A stretch of 64,000 bases of DNA from Sphingomonas sp. KR3-1 (GCF_040049295.1 NZ_JBDZDQ010000003.1:248001-312000), one strand, 5' to 3'. Positions 1 to 9,181 are shown, numbered from the stretch's first letter. The notes: generated from the sequence alone by a model not told the origin. Translations and numbers: made by a program.

Positions 1-1624
1 GCTGGGTCGACTGGTCCATCGCGCCGATCGCGGTGCTGACTTCGCTGATCGCGGTCGCCTGCGCCTGGTTGTCGGTCGCCATCTCGCCGAGCAGCGAATG
101 GACTTCGCCGACGCCGGCCGAGATGTCGGCAAGCGCGCCGTCGACCTTCTGTACCGCTTCCACCGCCGAGACGATGTCGGTCTGGGTGGCGGTCAGCTGG
201 TCGCGGGCACGGCCGGCTTCCTCTTCGGCACGCATCGCGAGCGCCGAGACGAGGTCCGCCACCACCGCGAAGCCACGGCCGGCTTCACCGGCACGACCGG
301 CTTCGACCGCGGCGTTCATCGCGAGAACGCGCGTCTGGAAGGCGATCTTGTCGAGGCCTTCGATGACCGAGTCGATGCCCTTGGCCGACTCGCTCACGCG
401 GGTCATCGCCTGCATTGCCTCGTCGGCGGTCTCGCGGCCGTTGGTCACGGTCGCGATCGTCTCGTCGGCGCGCGACACCGTGCGGTTCGCAGCCTCGGCG
501 GTCGCCTTGAGACGGCCGTTCATCTGCGTCACCGCGGCTGCGGTCTCCTCCAGGCTGGCGGCATTGGCTTCGGTGCGACGCGCAAGGTCTTCCGAGGCTT
601 GGGCGATCTCGCTCGATCCGGTGTGGATCTGCGCGGTCGATTCCATCACCGAGGCGATCACGCTGCGCAGCTCGGCGACGGCGGCGTTGAAGTTGGTCTT
701 CACCGCCTCGTAGTCGCCCGGGAAGGCACGCGTGATCTCGGCGGTGAGGTTGCCGCCAGCGAGCTCGGAGAGCTGCGCCGAGATGGTCTCGACGACCATC
801 TTCTGCTCGGCCTCGGCGCGGGCATTCGCCGCGTCCGACGCCTGCTTGGCAACCGCCGCATCGCGGAACACCAGCACCGCGCGCGCCATGTCACCCAGCT
901 CGTCACGACGATCCGTGTCGGGCACGGCGATGTCGTTCCGGCCTGCGGCCAGATCCGCCATCGTGCGGGTGAGGCCGCTGATCGGCTTGGCGATCAGTCC
1001 GGTGAGCATCACGGCGAGGGTGACGGCGATGCCGATCAGCGCGAGCGCGCCGATCGCGAGGACCCAGAGCGCCGTGCTGATCGCCGATTCCTGGCTGGCG
1101 CCATTCTTGTCGATCAGCGCGGTCTGCGCGTCCTTGATGTCGCGCAGCGGCAGCACGGCGTTGCTGGTCAGCACCGCCTTGCCCGCAGCGCGGACCTCGG
1201 CCTCGGCCGCGTCGCGCTGGCCGGCCTTGACCTTGGCGATCAGGCGATCGCTCCAGTCCTTGCGCCACTTGAGCGTTTCGTCGCGCGACTTGAGCAGCGC
1301 GTCTTCGAGCTTGGGCTCGGTCTTGAGCAGCTCCTCTAGCTCGGCCGACGTCTTGTCATAGTCGGCGCCGCCTTCGTTGTACGACTTGAGATAGGTCTCG
1401 TCGCCGGTAACGAGGAAGCCGCGCATCTGGCTGTTCTGACGCAGCAGCGCAGTCTCCAGGCCAAGCGTCTTGGCGTGGATCGACTGGCTGAGATTGTTCG
1501 CGTCGGTCGAGCCGCGAATCGACGAGATGCTGGAGTAGAACACCAGCATCACGATCGCGGCCGTCGCGCAGATCGTCAGGAACGAGAGACCCAGCTTCCT
1601 GGGGATCTTCATGGCCTTGAACAT
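1..1624 (-). CDS. Methyl-accepting chemotaxis protein (3' end outside window)
   Basis: Transmembrane chemoreceptor that would pass ligand or redox signals to CheA/CheW. About 541 codons are visible and the C-terminus runs off the left edge. The start is the ATG at 1624, preceded by a TAGGAA Shine-Dalgarno-like stretch; a second ATG lies at 1612. There is one TM helix at about residues 13-30, a periplasmic stretch with a CHASE3-like signature (RGFLVTGDETYLKSY, about 68-82), a second TM at about 181-205, then HAMP segments and the coiled-coil signalling domain with the NAAVEAGRAGEAGRGFAVVA hairpin. After that tip the usual ADEVR reads ADLVS. The gene lies 125 bp downstream of the TonB receptor, behind a strong hairpin, so it is probably a separate unit. 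The ligand is unknown. Confidence 0.93.
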   Translation of the reverse strand, partial: MFKAMKIPRKLGLSFLTICATAAIVMLVFYSSISSIRGSTDANNLSQSIHAKTLGLETALLRQNSQMRGFLVTGDETYLKSYNEGGADYDKTSAELEELLKTEPKLEDALLKSRDETLKWRKDWSDRLIAKVKAGQRDAAEAEVRAAGKAVLTSNAVLPLRDIKDAQTALIDKNGASQESAISTALWVLAIGALALIGIAVTLAVMLTGLIAKPISGLTRTMADLAAGRNDIAVPDTDRRDELGDMARAVLVFRDAAVAKQASDAANARAEAEQKMVVETISAQLSELAGGNLTAEITRAFPGDYEAVKTNFNAAVAELRSVIASVMESTAQIHTGSSEIAQASEDLARRTEANAASLEETAAAVTQMNGRLKATAEAANRTVSRADETIATVTNGRETADEAMQAMTRVSESAKGIDSVIEGLDKIAFQTRVLAMNAAVEAGRAGEAGRGFAVVADLVSALAMRAEEEAGRARDQLTATQTDIVSAVEAVQKVDGALADISAGVGEVHSLLGEMATDNQAQATAISEVSTAIGAMDQSTQ

Positions 1625-1707
1625 ATTTCCTAGCCTTCATCGAGGTGGCGGTTCTTGCGACCGCAGAGTTGCGCCACCCAAAGGGGGCCTTCCGAAAAGG
1701 GCCGAGA

Positions 1708-1737
1708 CCCGGGCCGCGCCTCTCGACGCGGCCCGGG
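1708..1737 (-). terminator. Perfect GC hairpin after the TonB receptor gene
   Basis: Perfect 11-bp inverted repeat (CCCGGGCCGCG at 1708-1718 and CGCGGCCCGGG at 1727-1737) around an 8-nt loop, 12 nt downstream of the receptor stop codon. A short T-rich stretch (CCCTTTTCGG) follows on the minus strand, but there is no clean U-tract. It would work as a terminator or as an mRNA 3'-end stabiliser between the receptor and chemoreceptor genes. Confidence 0.6.
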
Positions 1738-1749
1738 CCCTGTGCCGGA

Positions 1750-4257
1750 TCAGAAGTCGAAGCGGACCGAGCCCGAGATCGTGCGCCCGGTGAGGACATG
1801 GCCCTTGGCCACGCCGGTCGCCGGCACCGACGCATCGTCGATCCCGACGATCGCGAGCTTGTCGAACAGGTTGTTGGCGTTGACGGCCAGCGTGACCCGA
1901 TCGATCGGACGGAACTGCACGAACGCGTTGGTCGTGACATAGCCCGGCACCTTGAGCAGGTTCGCGTCGGTCGCGTAGCTGCCGGTGGTGCCGATGAACA
2001 CGGCGCCCACGCTGAACGACTTGGTGTTCACCTGCGGCGAGACCTGGAAGATCAGGTCCGCCTGACGGTGCGGCGTGTTGCCGATCAGCGCTGCGTTGGC
2101 CTTGTCGTTCGTGATCTCGGCGTGGGTGTAGGTCGCGCCGGCGTTCAGGCTGAAGACGCCGATCCGGTAGCCACCCTCGAACTCGGCACCGATCGCCTTG
2201 TACGCGCGGACCAGCGGCTGGCCGTTGGTGGCGTCGAGGTTGGTGTCGTCGGCCTTGGCCCAGAAGCCCGTGACGTTCAGCGTCAGGTTGTCGTTGCGGA
2301 ACTTCACGCCCGCTTCGGCCTGCTTCACTGCGTCATAGGCGGCCTTCTTGTCGGCAAGCGCACCGGTGGTGGCGCTGACGAACGGACCGAACAGGATGCG
2401 ATCGGCATTGGCACGCGCGCCGCGGCTGTAGCGTGCGAACACCGCCATCGATTCCGCGATGCGATAGTTCACGCCCACCGAGTAGGACAGGTAGCCATAG
2501 TGGTAGTCGACCGGGGCAGGGCGAGCGAGCGGCGTGATCGCCACCTGCATCTCGGGGACCGAGATCACGCCGTCGCCGTTCATGTCCTTGGGACCGACGC
2601 CGACGCGGCCTGCACCGAGCTCCGAGCCGTAGATCGAGCCGTTCGCCGTGCCGAAGTCATAGCGGAGGCTGCCGCCGATCGCGAGCTTGCCGATGTGGTA
2701 GTTGACCGAGCCGAACGGCGCGATCGTGGTGTAGCCGAGGCGGAAGCTGCGGCGGAAGGTGCCGACGGTCGGGCCGCCATAGCGCAGCGTGCCGTCCTGG
2801 GTGACCTTGACGTTGGTCGCGGTCACGACGTCGAGCAGGTGCGATTCACCGTTGCCGGCAACGTCGCTGAGCACGGTCGCCCAGTTCCAGTCCGAGTCGA
2901 TCGTCTGGTGCGAGCCATAGACGCCGAAGGTGGTGGTGAGATCGGCGTTGCCGAGCTTCCACACGCGGCTGGCGCGCAGGTCGTTGGTGGCGTTTGCCAG
3001 GCTCTTCATGTCGGTGTCCGACACCAGCATGAGCGCGGCGATGCCGTTGCCGTTGAGCGTCGACAGGCCGGTAACGGTCTGGCCGGCGTTCGGGCCGTTG
3101 GCATAGCGGACGGTGCCGCCCGGCGCGCCGAAGGCAGCCGAGAGCGCGGTCGCGGGCAGGTACTGGGTGTAGTAGATGCCCATATAGTGGTTCGACATGT
3201 CGGCGTAGCGGAAGCGCTCGGTGATGTCCCAGCCGGCGACGTCGAACTTGCTCTCCAGGCCGATCGACTTGACGATCGGGTGCTGGCCGGCGGTCATGTC
3301 GTCACGGGTGACGTTGTTGTTGCCGTCGAGCGTCAGCAGGCTCTGGAAATACTTCGAGTTCAGAGTGTCGTGACGCGCGTCATAGCCGCCGATGTTGTGG
3401 AAATCGGCATTGCCGTTGGTGCCGGTGACGCCGACCGGGGTGAGGTCGAACGCGGCGACCCGGTCATCGAGATACTTGCCGTAGATGCGGATATAGCCGC
3501 CGTCGAATTCCTTGGTGACGTTCAGCTTGATCTGGCCGCCGCGGGTCGAATCGAAGCCGGTGTCACGCGGGCCGGCGCCCTGGCGGTAGTAGCCGCCGAC
3601 GTTGAAGCGCAGCGTCGGGGTGATGTGCGCACCATAGTCGAAGTCGGCGCGGTGCATGCCATAGTCAAGGCCGGCCGAGAGCTGGACGGCGCCGCCGTCG
3701 GTGTCACCGGTCTTCGAGATGAAGTTGACGATGCCGCCGGGCGAGTTCGACGCGAAGGTCGAGGCCGAGCCGCCGCGGATCGCTTCGACCGCGTTGAGGC
3801 TCAGGTCGGCACGCATGAAGGTGTCGGCGCTGGCATAGGCGATGTCGCCGAACTCGAAGATCGGCAGGCCGTCTTCCTGCAGCTGCAGGAACTTGGCGCC
3901 GGTCGAGGCGATCGGCAGGCCGCGGATGGTGATGTTGCCCATGCCTTCGCCGGCAGCGGCTTCGGCGCGGATGCCGGGGACGTCACGCAGGATGTCGGCG
4001 ATCGAACGCGCGCTCAGCTTGTCGACGTCGCTGCCGCGCAGCGCGCTGGTCGACGTGGCGCTGTCGAGGCGGTCGCGGCCCTTGGCGACGCCGGTCGAGA
4101 ACACCTCTTCGGTGCCCTTCTTGGCCGGGGTCTGCTGGGCCTCGGGCTTCTCGGCCTTGGCTTCGTTCGTGGCCGGTGCGGCCGGCGCAGTCTCGGCCAT
4201 GGCCGGAGCGACGAGCGCGAACGGTGCGACAGTGAACAACAGGAAATGCTTCTTCAT
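1750..4257 (-). CDS. TonB-dependent outer-membrane receptor
   Basis: Outer-membrane beta-barrel importer energised by TonB-ExbBD; 835 aa from the ATG at 4257 (start MKKHFLLFTV), chosen because a signal peptide begins there and AGGTGGG lies about 12 nt upstream. The in-frame ATG at 4302 would add 15 residues inside a palindrome and is unlikely. The signal peptide ends near APAMA-E. A TonB-box-like EEVFSTGV lies at about residues 51-58, the plug at about 60-180 (IADILRDVPGIR, ITIRGLP, GGIVNFISKTG), then the barrel, ending in the typical aromatic C-terminus RFDF. No neighbour gives the substrate; the family includes siderophore, vitamin and glycan transporters. The leader upstream is unusually long and rich in inverted repeats. 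Confidence 0.93.
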   Translation of the reverse strand: MKKHFLLFTVAPFALVAPAMAETAPAAPATNEAKAEKPEAQQTPAKKGTEEVFSTGVAKGRDRLDSATSTSALRGSDVDKLSARSIADILRDVPGIRAEAAAGEGMGNITIRGLPIASTGAKFLQLQEDGLPIFEFGDIAYASADTFMRADLSLNAVEAIRGGSASTFASNSPGGIVNFISKTGDTDGGAVQLSAGLDYGMHRADFDYGAHITPTLRFNVGGYYRQGAGPRDTGFDSTRGGQIKLNVTKEFDGGYIRIYGKYLDDRVAAFDLTPVGVTGTNGNADFHNIGGYDARHDTLNSKYFQSLLTLDGNNNVTRDDMTAGQHPIVKSIGLESKFDVAGWDITERFRYADMSNHYMGIYYTQYLPATALSAAFGAPGGTVRYANGPNAGQTVTGLSTLNGNGIAALMLVSDTDMKSLANATNDLRASRVWKLGNADLTTTFGVYGSHQTIDSDWNWATVLSDVAGNGESHLLDVVTATNVKVTQDGTLRYGGPTVGTFRRSFRLGYTTIAPFGSVNYHIGKLAIGGSLRYDFGTANGSIYGSELGAGRVGVGPKDMNGDGVISVPEMQVAITPLARPAPVDYHYGYLSYSVGVNYRIAESMAVFARYSRGARANADRILFGPFVSATTGALADKKAAYDAVKQAEAGVKFRNDNLTLNVTGFWAKADDTNLDATNGQPLVRAYKAIGAEFEGGYRIGVFSLNAGATYTHAEITNDKANAALIGNTPHRQADLIFQVSPQVNTKSFSVGAVFIGTTGSYATDANLLKVPGYVTTNAFVQFRPIDRVTLAVNANNLFDKLAIVGIDDASVPATGVAKGHVLTGRTISGSVRFDF

Positions 4258-4260
4258 GAT

Positions 4261-4680
4261 TTTTCGTACCCACCTTGAAATGTTGCGACCCCGCGGGGTC
4301 ATGATTTCCCTGGAATTCTGCGATGCTCTCCGTGCGCCGGCCTCGGTGAGCCGGAGCGGAATCTTGCGTTGGTACGGGCGGAGTTTCGGGTTCCGGCTGT
4401 CGGGCGATATGCGGCGGCAAGGCGCGCACGTCCCCGCCCGGCGGGACGCGTGTCTCGCCGGAGGCTATCGTGGCTGTGCTGCTTGCGTTTGCTTGGAGCC
4501 GCTCCCCTGGCTCCTCGCTTCGACAGTCGGATCGGCCAAGGACGCGGCCGTACCGATACTGAGTTCCTAAGCCCGTACGGGCGAGATGCTTGTCGAGCCT
4601 TGCTCCTTCCCCCTCAATATTCCGCGGCCGGAGGGCCACGCGATCAATATAGGGGGGTCCGGAAACACTCCGGCAAAAAC
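4261..4680 (-). promoter_or_regulatory. Long structured leader/promoter region of the TonB receptor
   Basis: The 578-bp gap (4258-4835) holds no convincing gene. Read on the minus strand it has a TATATT element near 4647-4652 and then a GC-rich stretch full of inverted repeats: GCCCGTACGGGC (4571-4582); a GGAGCC/GGCTCC hairpin with a purine-rich loop (about 4494-4513); a long CGTCCCGCC/GGCGGGGACG hairpin (about 4429-4448); and a perfect 14-nt palindrome, GACCCCGCGGGGTC (4287-4300), just before the receptor's Shine-Dalgarno. An ACTGT followed by GGAGCCAGGGGA loosely recalls cobalamin-riboswitch core and B12-box segments, but the match is too poor to name it. Farther upstream lies the repeat CTGAGA/TCTCAG (4718-4739). 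A structured cis-regulatory RNA or complex operator is an inference. Confidence 0.4.
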
Positions 4681-4835
4681 ACGTAAAATAATTGGAATGT
4701 GCAGATTTTGTACGTGGCTGAGATAAAACGATTTCTCAGGATTTTGCCGGGCGGCCGCCGAGGCGCAGGCGCGAGTTTTCCGCCCTCTGTTGCGCGGATG
4801 CCACAGTGGTGGGGCGGCGAAAATCGGGGTTTGTG

Positions 4836-5570
4836 CTAGTTCGCGGCGCCCTGCTTCTGCGCGACGAGCTTGAGCACGAGATCGGCATATTCGTTGGTCG
4901 GATCGAGCGCCTTGGCTTCGTTCGCCGCCGTGGCTGCCGCGGCCATGTTGCCGGCGCCGGCAAAACCGATGCCCTTGGCGGCGATCAGGTTGGCGCGGCC
5001 CTGTGCCTCGAGATCCTTGTCGGTCGCCAGGAACTTGTCGATGAACGGCGGGATGTCGGCATAGGCCGAGAGGCCGAGCAGCGTTGCGACATATTCCTTG
5101 GTCAGGTCATGCTGGTTCGGTGCGATCGCCAGGCCTTTGGCATAGCTGGCCTTGGCACCGGCATAATCCTCCATCTCGTACTGGATCCAGCCGACCGCAT
5201 AGGCGAGCTCGGCATAATGGAGGTTGCGCATCACGAAGGTGGAGCTGGCCGGGAAGCCGTCGATCGCGCGGCCCGCCTGCTTGGCGGCGGTATAGGCGGC
5301 GAACTGGTGGTCGTCATAGACGCGCACCTCGCTCCCGCAGCGCTCGGCGGCCGGCATCGTGGCGGGGAGGGTGGCAAAGCGCTTCTGTAGCGCGGGCAGC
5401 ATTGCGGTGAAGCCGGGCTTGTCCTGCGCCTTCATCAGCGCGAAGGTCTTGTCGATGTCGGGCTGGACCTCGGCGGCGAAGGCGGCCCTGTCCTCGCAGG
5501 AACCGGCGAACGCCGCGCCCGGCGCGATCAGGGCAACCACGGCGATCGTTGAGAACAAGTCCTTGAACAT
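4836..5570 (-). CDS. Exported tetratricopeptide-like protein of unknown function
   Basis: 244 aa from the ATG at 5570 (MFKDLFSTIAVVALIAPGAA), which starts a clean signal peptide (cut near AFAG-SC) and has GGGATACGGGC upstream. An earlier in-frame start at 5675 lies inside the tRNA-Ser gene and is an artefact. The mature protein is helical and Ala-rich. Its C-terminal half looks like degenerate TPRs (AELAYAVGWIQYEMEDYAGA, KGLAIAPNQHDL, ANEAKALDPTNEYADLVLKL). Two cysteines near the mature N-terminus and mid-protein (SCED, ERCG) could pair in the periplasm. It is probably a periplasmic scaffold or quality-control protein; the function is not recognised. Confidence 0.82.
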   Translation of the reverse strand: MFKDLFSTIAVVALIAPGAAFAGSCEDRAAFAAEVQPDIDKTFALMKAQDKPGFTAMLPALQKRFATLPATMPAAERCGSEVRVYDDHQFAAYTAAKQAGRAIDGFPASSTFVMRNLHYAELAYAVGWIQYEMEDYAGAKASYAKGLAIAPNQHDLTKEYVATLLGLSAYADIPPFIDKFLATDKDLEAQGRANLIAAKGIGFAGAGNMAAAATAANEAKALDPTNEYADLVLKLVAQKQGAAN

Positions 5571-5591
5571 GCCCGTATCCCCCGAAAATAG

Positions 5592-5681
<90 letters not shown>

Positions 5682-5788
5682 GCGTCGGTCCTTCCGCTAA
5701 TGCGGTTGGCGACGATCCGCCACAATTTGTTGACGAAAGCCCGCGCCGGGGGGTTCAGGATCGCGCTGCCCTGTGGCACAAAAGGCGC

Positions 5789-6835
5789 ATGCGGGGATCG
5801 AGTAGAGTGATGCGTAGCCTGTTGGCACTGGGCGTGGCGGTGATCGCGGCGGGGCCGGTGGGTGCGCCGGCGATCGCGCAGGACGAGACCGGCTTCCAAT
5901 CCTATCTGGGCGAGCTTTCGCGCCAGGCCGCGGCACAGGGCGTGAGCCGGCGCACGATCGACCTGGTCATGCCGACGCTCACCTATAATCCCCGCGTGAT
6001 CGAGCTCGACCGGCAGCAGCCCGAGACCGCGCCCAATGCGCCGATCTCCAATTTCGAGCCCTATCGCGTGAAGCATGTCGATGCCGCGCGGATCGGGCAG
6101 GGGCGGGCGGCCTATCAGCGTCAGCGCCCGCGCCTGCAGCGGATCGAGGCCGAGACCGGCGTGCCCGAATCGATCATGGTCGCGATCTGGGGCCACGAGA
6201 CCAATTACGGGCGGGTGATGGGCGGGTTCGACCTGCCGCGCGCACTTGCCAGCCTCGCCTATGAAGGGCGGCGGCGCGACCTGTTCGCCTCCGAATTCAT
6301 CGACACGCTCAAGATGATCGACCGCGGCGTGCCGCGCGAGAAGCTGATCGGCAGCTGGGCCGGCGCGTTCGGCGGGCCGCAATTCCTGCCCTCGGTCTAT
6401 CTGCGCCTCGCGCGCGACGGCGACGGCGACGGCATGGCCGATATCTGGACGAGCGAGGCGGACACGCTCGCCTCGATCGGCAATTATTTCGTCAATGCCG
6501 GCTGGCGCAAGGGCCAGCCCTGGGGCTTCGCGGTCACCGTGCCCGCCAATCTCGATCGCGCGGCGCTGGTCAACAAGACCGTGGCGCCGCGCTGCCCGCG
6601 CGTGTTCGACCGGCACAGCCGCTGGAAGACGATGGCGGAGTGGCGCGCGCTCGGCGTGGTGCCGCAGACCCGCGCCTGGCCCGCGGACACTGTCCAGGCG
6701 ACGCTGCTCGAGCCCGACGGCCCGGGCAAGACCGGCTATCTGCTCACCGGAAATTATCGCGTGATCCTCGACTATAATTGCTCGAATTTTTACGCTTTGT
6801 CGGTAGGCCTGCTCGCCGATGAGGTCGAACGCTAG
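5789..6835 (+). CDS. Lytic murein transglycosylase, MltB/Slt2 type
   Basis: Periplasmic enzyme that cleaves the MurNAc-GlcNAc bond of peptidoglycan with formation of 1,6-anhydroMurNAc. 348 aa. The start is ambiguous: ATG at 5789 or 5810, and the signal peptide (MRSLLALGVAVIAAGP) fits the second equally well. MltB features are WGHETNYGRVMGG with the predicted catalytic Glu137, SWAGAFGGPQFLPSVYL for the glycan groove, and DGDGDGMADIW. No peptidoglycan-binding domain follows. The 3' end overlaps the next gene by 17 nt, making a cell-wall cluster with the RlpA/SPOR protein and the DD-carboxypeptidase. Confidence 0.93.
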   Translation: MRGSSRVMRSLLALGVAVIAAGPVGAPAIAQDETGFQSYLGELSRQAAAQGVSRRTIDLVMPTLTYNPRVIELDRQQPETAPNAPISNFEPYRVKHVDAARIGQGRAAYQRQRPRLQRIEAETGVPESIMVAIWGHETNYGRVMGGFDLPRALASLAYEGRRRDLFASEFIDTLKMIDRGVPREKLIGSWAGAFGGPQFLPSVYLRLARDGDGDGMADIWTSEADTLASIGNYFVNAGWRKGQPWGFAVTVPANLDRAALVNKTVAPRCPRVFDRHSRWKTMAEWRALGVVPQTRAWPADTVQATLLEPDGPGKTGYLLTGNYRVILDYNCSNFYALSVGLLADEVER

Positions 6836-7994
6836 CATTTTCGCGCTCTCGCTCCTGGCTGCCCTGGGCGGCGGGGCGAGCCATGCCCATGCCGCACAGC
6901 GGATGGGTTCCGTTGCCGCACAGGCCTATACGGGCGGGCAGGACAGCCAGCCCGCCGAGACCTGGCGGGCCGCCGACGGCACGCTGCGCTCGCGGCCCGC
7001 GCGCCAGCAGCCGGTCCAGCCGGAAGTTCAGCCGGCGCCCGAGCCGGTGATCCAGCAGCCGGCGCCCGAGCCGCAGCCGCAATGGAGCGAGCCCGCCCCC
7101 GTGGAGCAGCAAGCGAGCGCGCCCGGCGCTTCCTATGCGATCCCCGGCGCCGTGCCCGCGCGCAAGCCGGGCCGTGCGCCTGCGCCCGTGGTGCAGCAGC
7201 AGGCCCCGTTGCCCCAGAATTATACCGACCCTGCCGCCGGTGTGACCGGCCCGGCCGGATCGTCGCAGCCCGCGCCGGGCGAGACGCCGCGCTATGACGA
7301 GATCGGCTATGCCGGCATCCGCCCGGTGAGCGGCGGTGGCGCGGCCGATCAGGCCGTGGTGGCGATCCACCGCTCGCTGCCGGCGAACTCCTATGTCGAG
7401 GTCACCTCGCTCGAGACCGGCAAGACGATCCTGGTGCTGGTGACCGGTTCGCTCGAGCCGGGTGCCGATCATCCGATCGACCTGTCGGCCGGTGCCGCGC
7501 GCCTGCTTGGCGCCAATGGCGATACGCTCGGGGTGCGCATCCGCAGCGTGAACCCGCCGGCGATGGACAAGTCCGCGCTCCAGGCCGGCCATGCCGCCAG
7601 CGACCGCGCCGATGCGCCGCCCGTGCTGCTCACTGCGCTGCGCAAGCATCTGCCCGTGACACCCGGCTATGCCAATGCTGCGCCGCGCGGACCCAGCTAT
7701 GCGGCGCCGGTCTATAGCCCGCCGCGGACGGTTGCACCGCGCCCGGCGCCGGTGCGTAGCGCGCCCGTGGCGGCCCGCCCGGTGGCGAACGGCAAGTTTG
7801 TGGTGCAGATCGCCGCACTTTCTAACGCCAGCCGTGCACAAGCGCTTGCCCAAAGCATGGGCGGGTCCGTAAAGCCGGGGGGCGGGCTCTATCGTGTCCA
7901 GCTCGGTCCCTTCGCCACGGCGGGCGAGGCCGAAGCGGCACGACGGCGCGCCGCGGGCGCGGGCTATGGAGATGCACGCGTCCAAGCCAACTGA
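6819..7994 (+). CDS. RlpA-like septal protein with C-terminal SPOR domain
   Basis: 391 aa with a signal peptide (cut near HAHA-AQ) and a long Pro/Gln/Ala-rich linker (about residues 60-150) of PAPEP-type runs that probably span the cell wall. A double-psi beta-barrel-like segment (about 160-250: YDEIGYAGI, AVVAIHRSLPANSYVEVTSL, TILVLVTG) resembles RlpA but is degenerate. The last 70 residues form a SPOR domain (KFVVQIAALSNASRAQALAQ, GLYRVQLGPFATAGEAEAAR), which binds denuded glycan at division sites. The linker sits between wall-hydrolase genes, supporting a septal peptidoglycan role. Whether the RlpA-like part is catalytic is uncertain, because a clear catalytic Asp/His pair could not be placed. 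Confidence 0.85.
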   Translation: MRSNASIFALSLLAALGGGASHAHAAQRMGSVAAQAYTGGQDSQPAETWRAADGTLRSRPARQQPVQPEVQPAPEPVIQQPAPEPQPQWSEPAPVEQQASAPGASYAIPGAVPARKPGRAPAPVVQQQAPLPQNYTDPAAGVTGPAGSSQPAPGETPRYDEIGYAGIRPVSGGGAADQAVVAIHRSLPANSYVEVTSLETGKTILVLVTGSLEPGADHPIDLSAGAARLLGANGDTLGVRIRSVNPPAMDKSALQAGHAASDRADAPPVLLTALRKHLPVTPGYANAAPRGPSYAAPVYSPPRTVAPRPAPVRSAPVAARPVANGKFVVQIAALSNASRAQALAQSMGGSVKPGGGLYRVQLGPFATAGEAEAARRRAAGAGYGDARVQAN

Positions 7995-8011
7995 AAGGCC
8001 GGACGAATCAC

Positions 8012-9181
8012 ATGAAGAAGTTGCTGCTTGCCGCATCGTTCCTGGCGCTCGCCGCCGCCACCTCGACGAACGCCGCCGGCCCGCCGCCCTTCGATACGAC
8101 CGCGCCCGTCGCCTACATGGAGGACCTGTCCTCCGGCGCGGTGCTGTTCGCGCGCGACGCCGATCGGCGGATGCCGCCGGCATCGATGGCGAAGATGATG
8201 ACGGTCTATGTCGCCTTCGACCTGATCAAGCGCGGCGAGCTCAAGCTCGACAAGCAGATCGAAGTGCAGCCCGAGACCTGGAAGAAGTGGCATTCGCAGG
8301 GCTCGACCATGTTCCTCGCGGTGGGCGAGAAGCCGACCGTCTCCGACCTGCTCAAGGGCATCGTGACGCTTTCGGGCAACGACGCCTGCGTGGTGCTGGC
8401 CGAGGGAATTTCGGGCACCGAGGAAGCGTTCGTCCAGCGGATGAACGAGCAGGCGCAGAAGCTCGGCCTGACCAACAGCCATTTCGGCACGTCGAACGGC
8501 TGGCCCGACGAAGGCCGCACCTATGTGACCGCGCGTGACCTGGCGCATCTCGCCAAGGCGACGATCCAGGACCACCCCGATCTCTACAAGCAATTCTATT
8601 CGCTGCCGAGCTTCACCTGGGGCAAGACGCTGGGTGCCGGCGCCGCGATCAGCCAGGACAATCGCGATCCGCTGCTCGGCAAGGTCCAGGGCGCCGATGG
8701 CCTGAAGACCGGCCATACCGAGGAAGCCGGCTATGGCTTCACCGGCTCGGCCGAGCAGAACGGCCGCCGCCTCGTCATGGTCGTCGCCGGACTCACCACC
8801 TATAATGGCCGCGCCGAGGAATCGGTGAAGTTCATGAACTGGGGCTTCCGCGCCTGGCAGGGCAAGGCGATCGTCAAGAAGGGCCGCAAGGTCGGCGAGG
8901 TCCAGGTCCAGGGCGGCACGTCGGGCAGCGTCGGCGTGATCGCCCCGCGCGACCTGAGCGCCACCGTCCCCGCCGGCACCGCGCCGGAGATGCAGGGCCG
9001 CATCGTCTATAACGGCCCGGTGCCCGCCGGCTTCAAGGCAGGCGACCATATCGCGGACCTGGTGATCGATTCGCCGGGCCTGCCTTCGCAGACCGTGCCG
9101 CTGGTGGCGGAGAACGACGTCGCCCAGGCCGGGTTCTTCGGGCGCGCGTGGCGCGGCTTCTGGTCGCTGTTCGGGGCGTAA
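8012..9181 (+). CDS. D-alanyl-D-alanine carboxypeptidase (PBP5/6 family)
   Basis: 389 aa, secreted class C low-molecular-mass penicillin-binding protein that trims the terminal D-Ala from peptidoglycan pentapeptides. The signal peptide is MKKLLLAASFLALAAA. All three active-site motifs are present: SMAK (Ser58, Lys61), SGN (121-123) and KTG (about 232-234, in LKTGHTEEAGYGFTGSA). The beta-rich PBP5_C domain follows from about residue 285 (WQGKAIVKKGRKVGEVQVQ), and the end (FFGRAWRGFWSLFG) is an amphipathic membrane-anchoring helix as in PBP5. It lies 17 bp after the RlpA-like gene, so it is probably co-transcribed. Confidence 0.96.
   Translation: MKKLLLAASFLALAAATSTNAAGPPPFDTTAPVAYMEDLSSGAVLFARDADRRMPPASMAKMMTVYVAFDLIKRGELKLDKQIEVQPETWKKWHSQGSTMFLAVGEKPTVSDLLKGIVTLSGNDACVVLAEGISGTEEAFVQRMNEQAQKLGLTNSHFGTSNGWPDEGRTYVTARDLAHLAKATIQDHPDLYKQFYSLPSFTWGKTLGAGAAISQDNRDPLLGKVQGADGLKTGHTEEAGYGFTGSAEQNGRRLVMVVAGLTTYNGRAEESVKFMNWGFRAWQGKAIVKKGRKVGEVQVQGGTSGSVGVIAPRDLSATVPAGTAPEMQGRIVYNGPVPAGFKAGDHIADLVIDSPGLPSQTVPLVAENDVAQAGFFGRAWRGFWSLFGA

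Noticed and set aside
1645..4278. An 877-codon plus-strand open frame opposite the TonB receptor
   Set aside because: Low-complexity His/Arg/Val/Gly-rich translation with no motif; the minus-strand frame has a signal peptide, plug and barrel.
3983..4639. A 218-codon minus-strand frame overlapping the receptor start
   Set aside because: Frame-shifted shadow with Pro/Arg-rich low-complexity sequence; no ribosome-binding site or domain.
4261..4640. A cobalamin riboswitch in front of the TonB receptor
   Set aside because: Only short scattered similarity (ACTGT, GGAGCCAGGGGA); the core CCCGCAACTG and a proper B12 box are missing. Kept only as a candidate structured leader.
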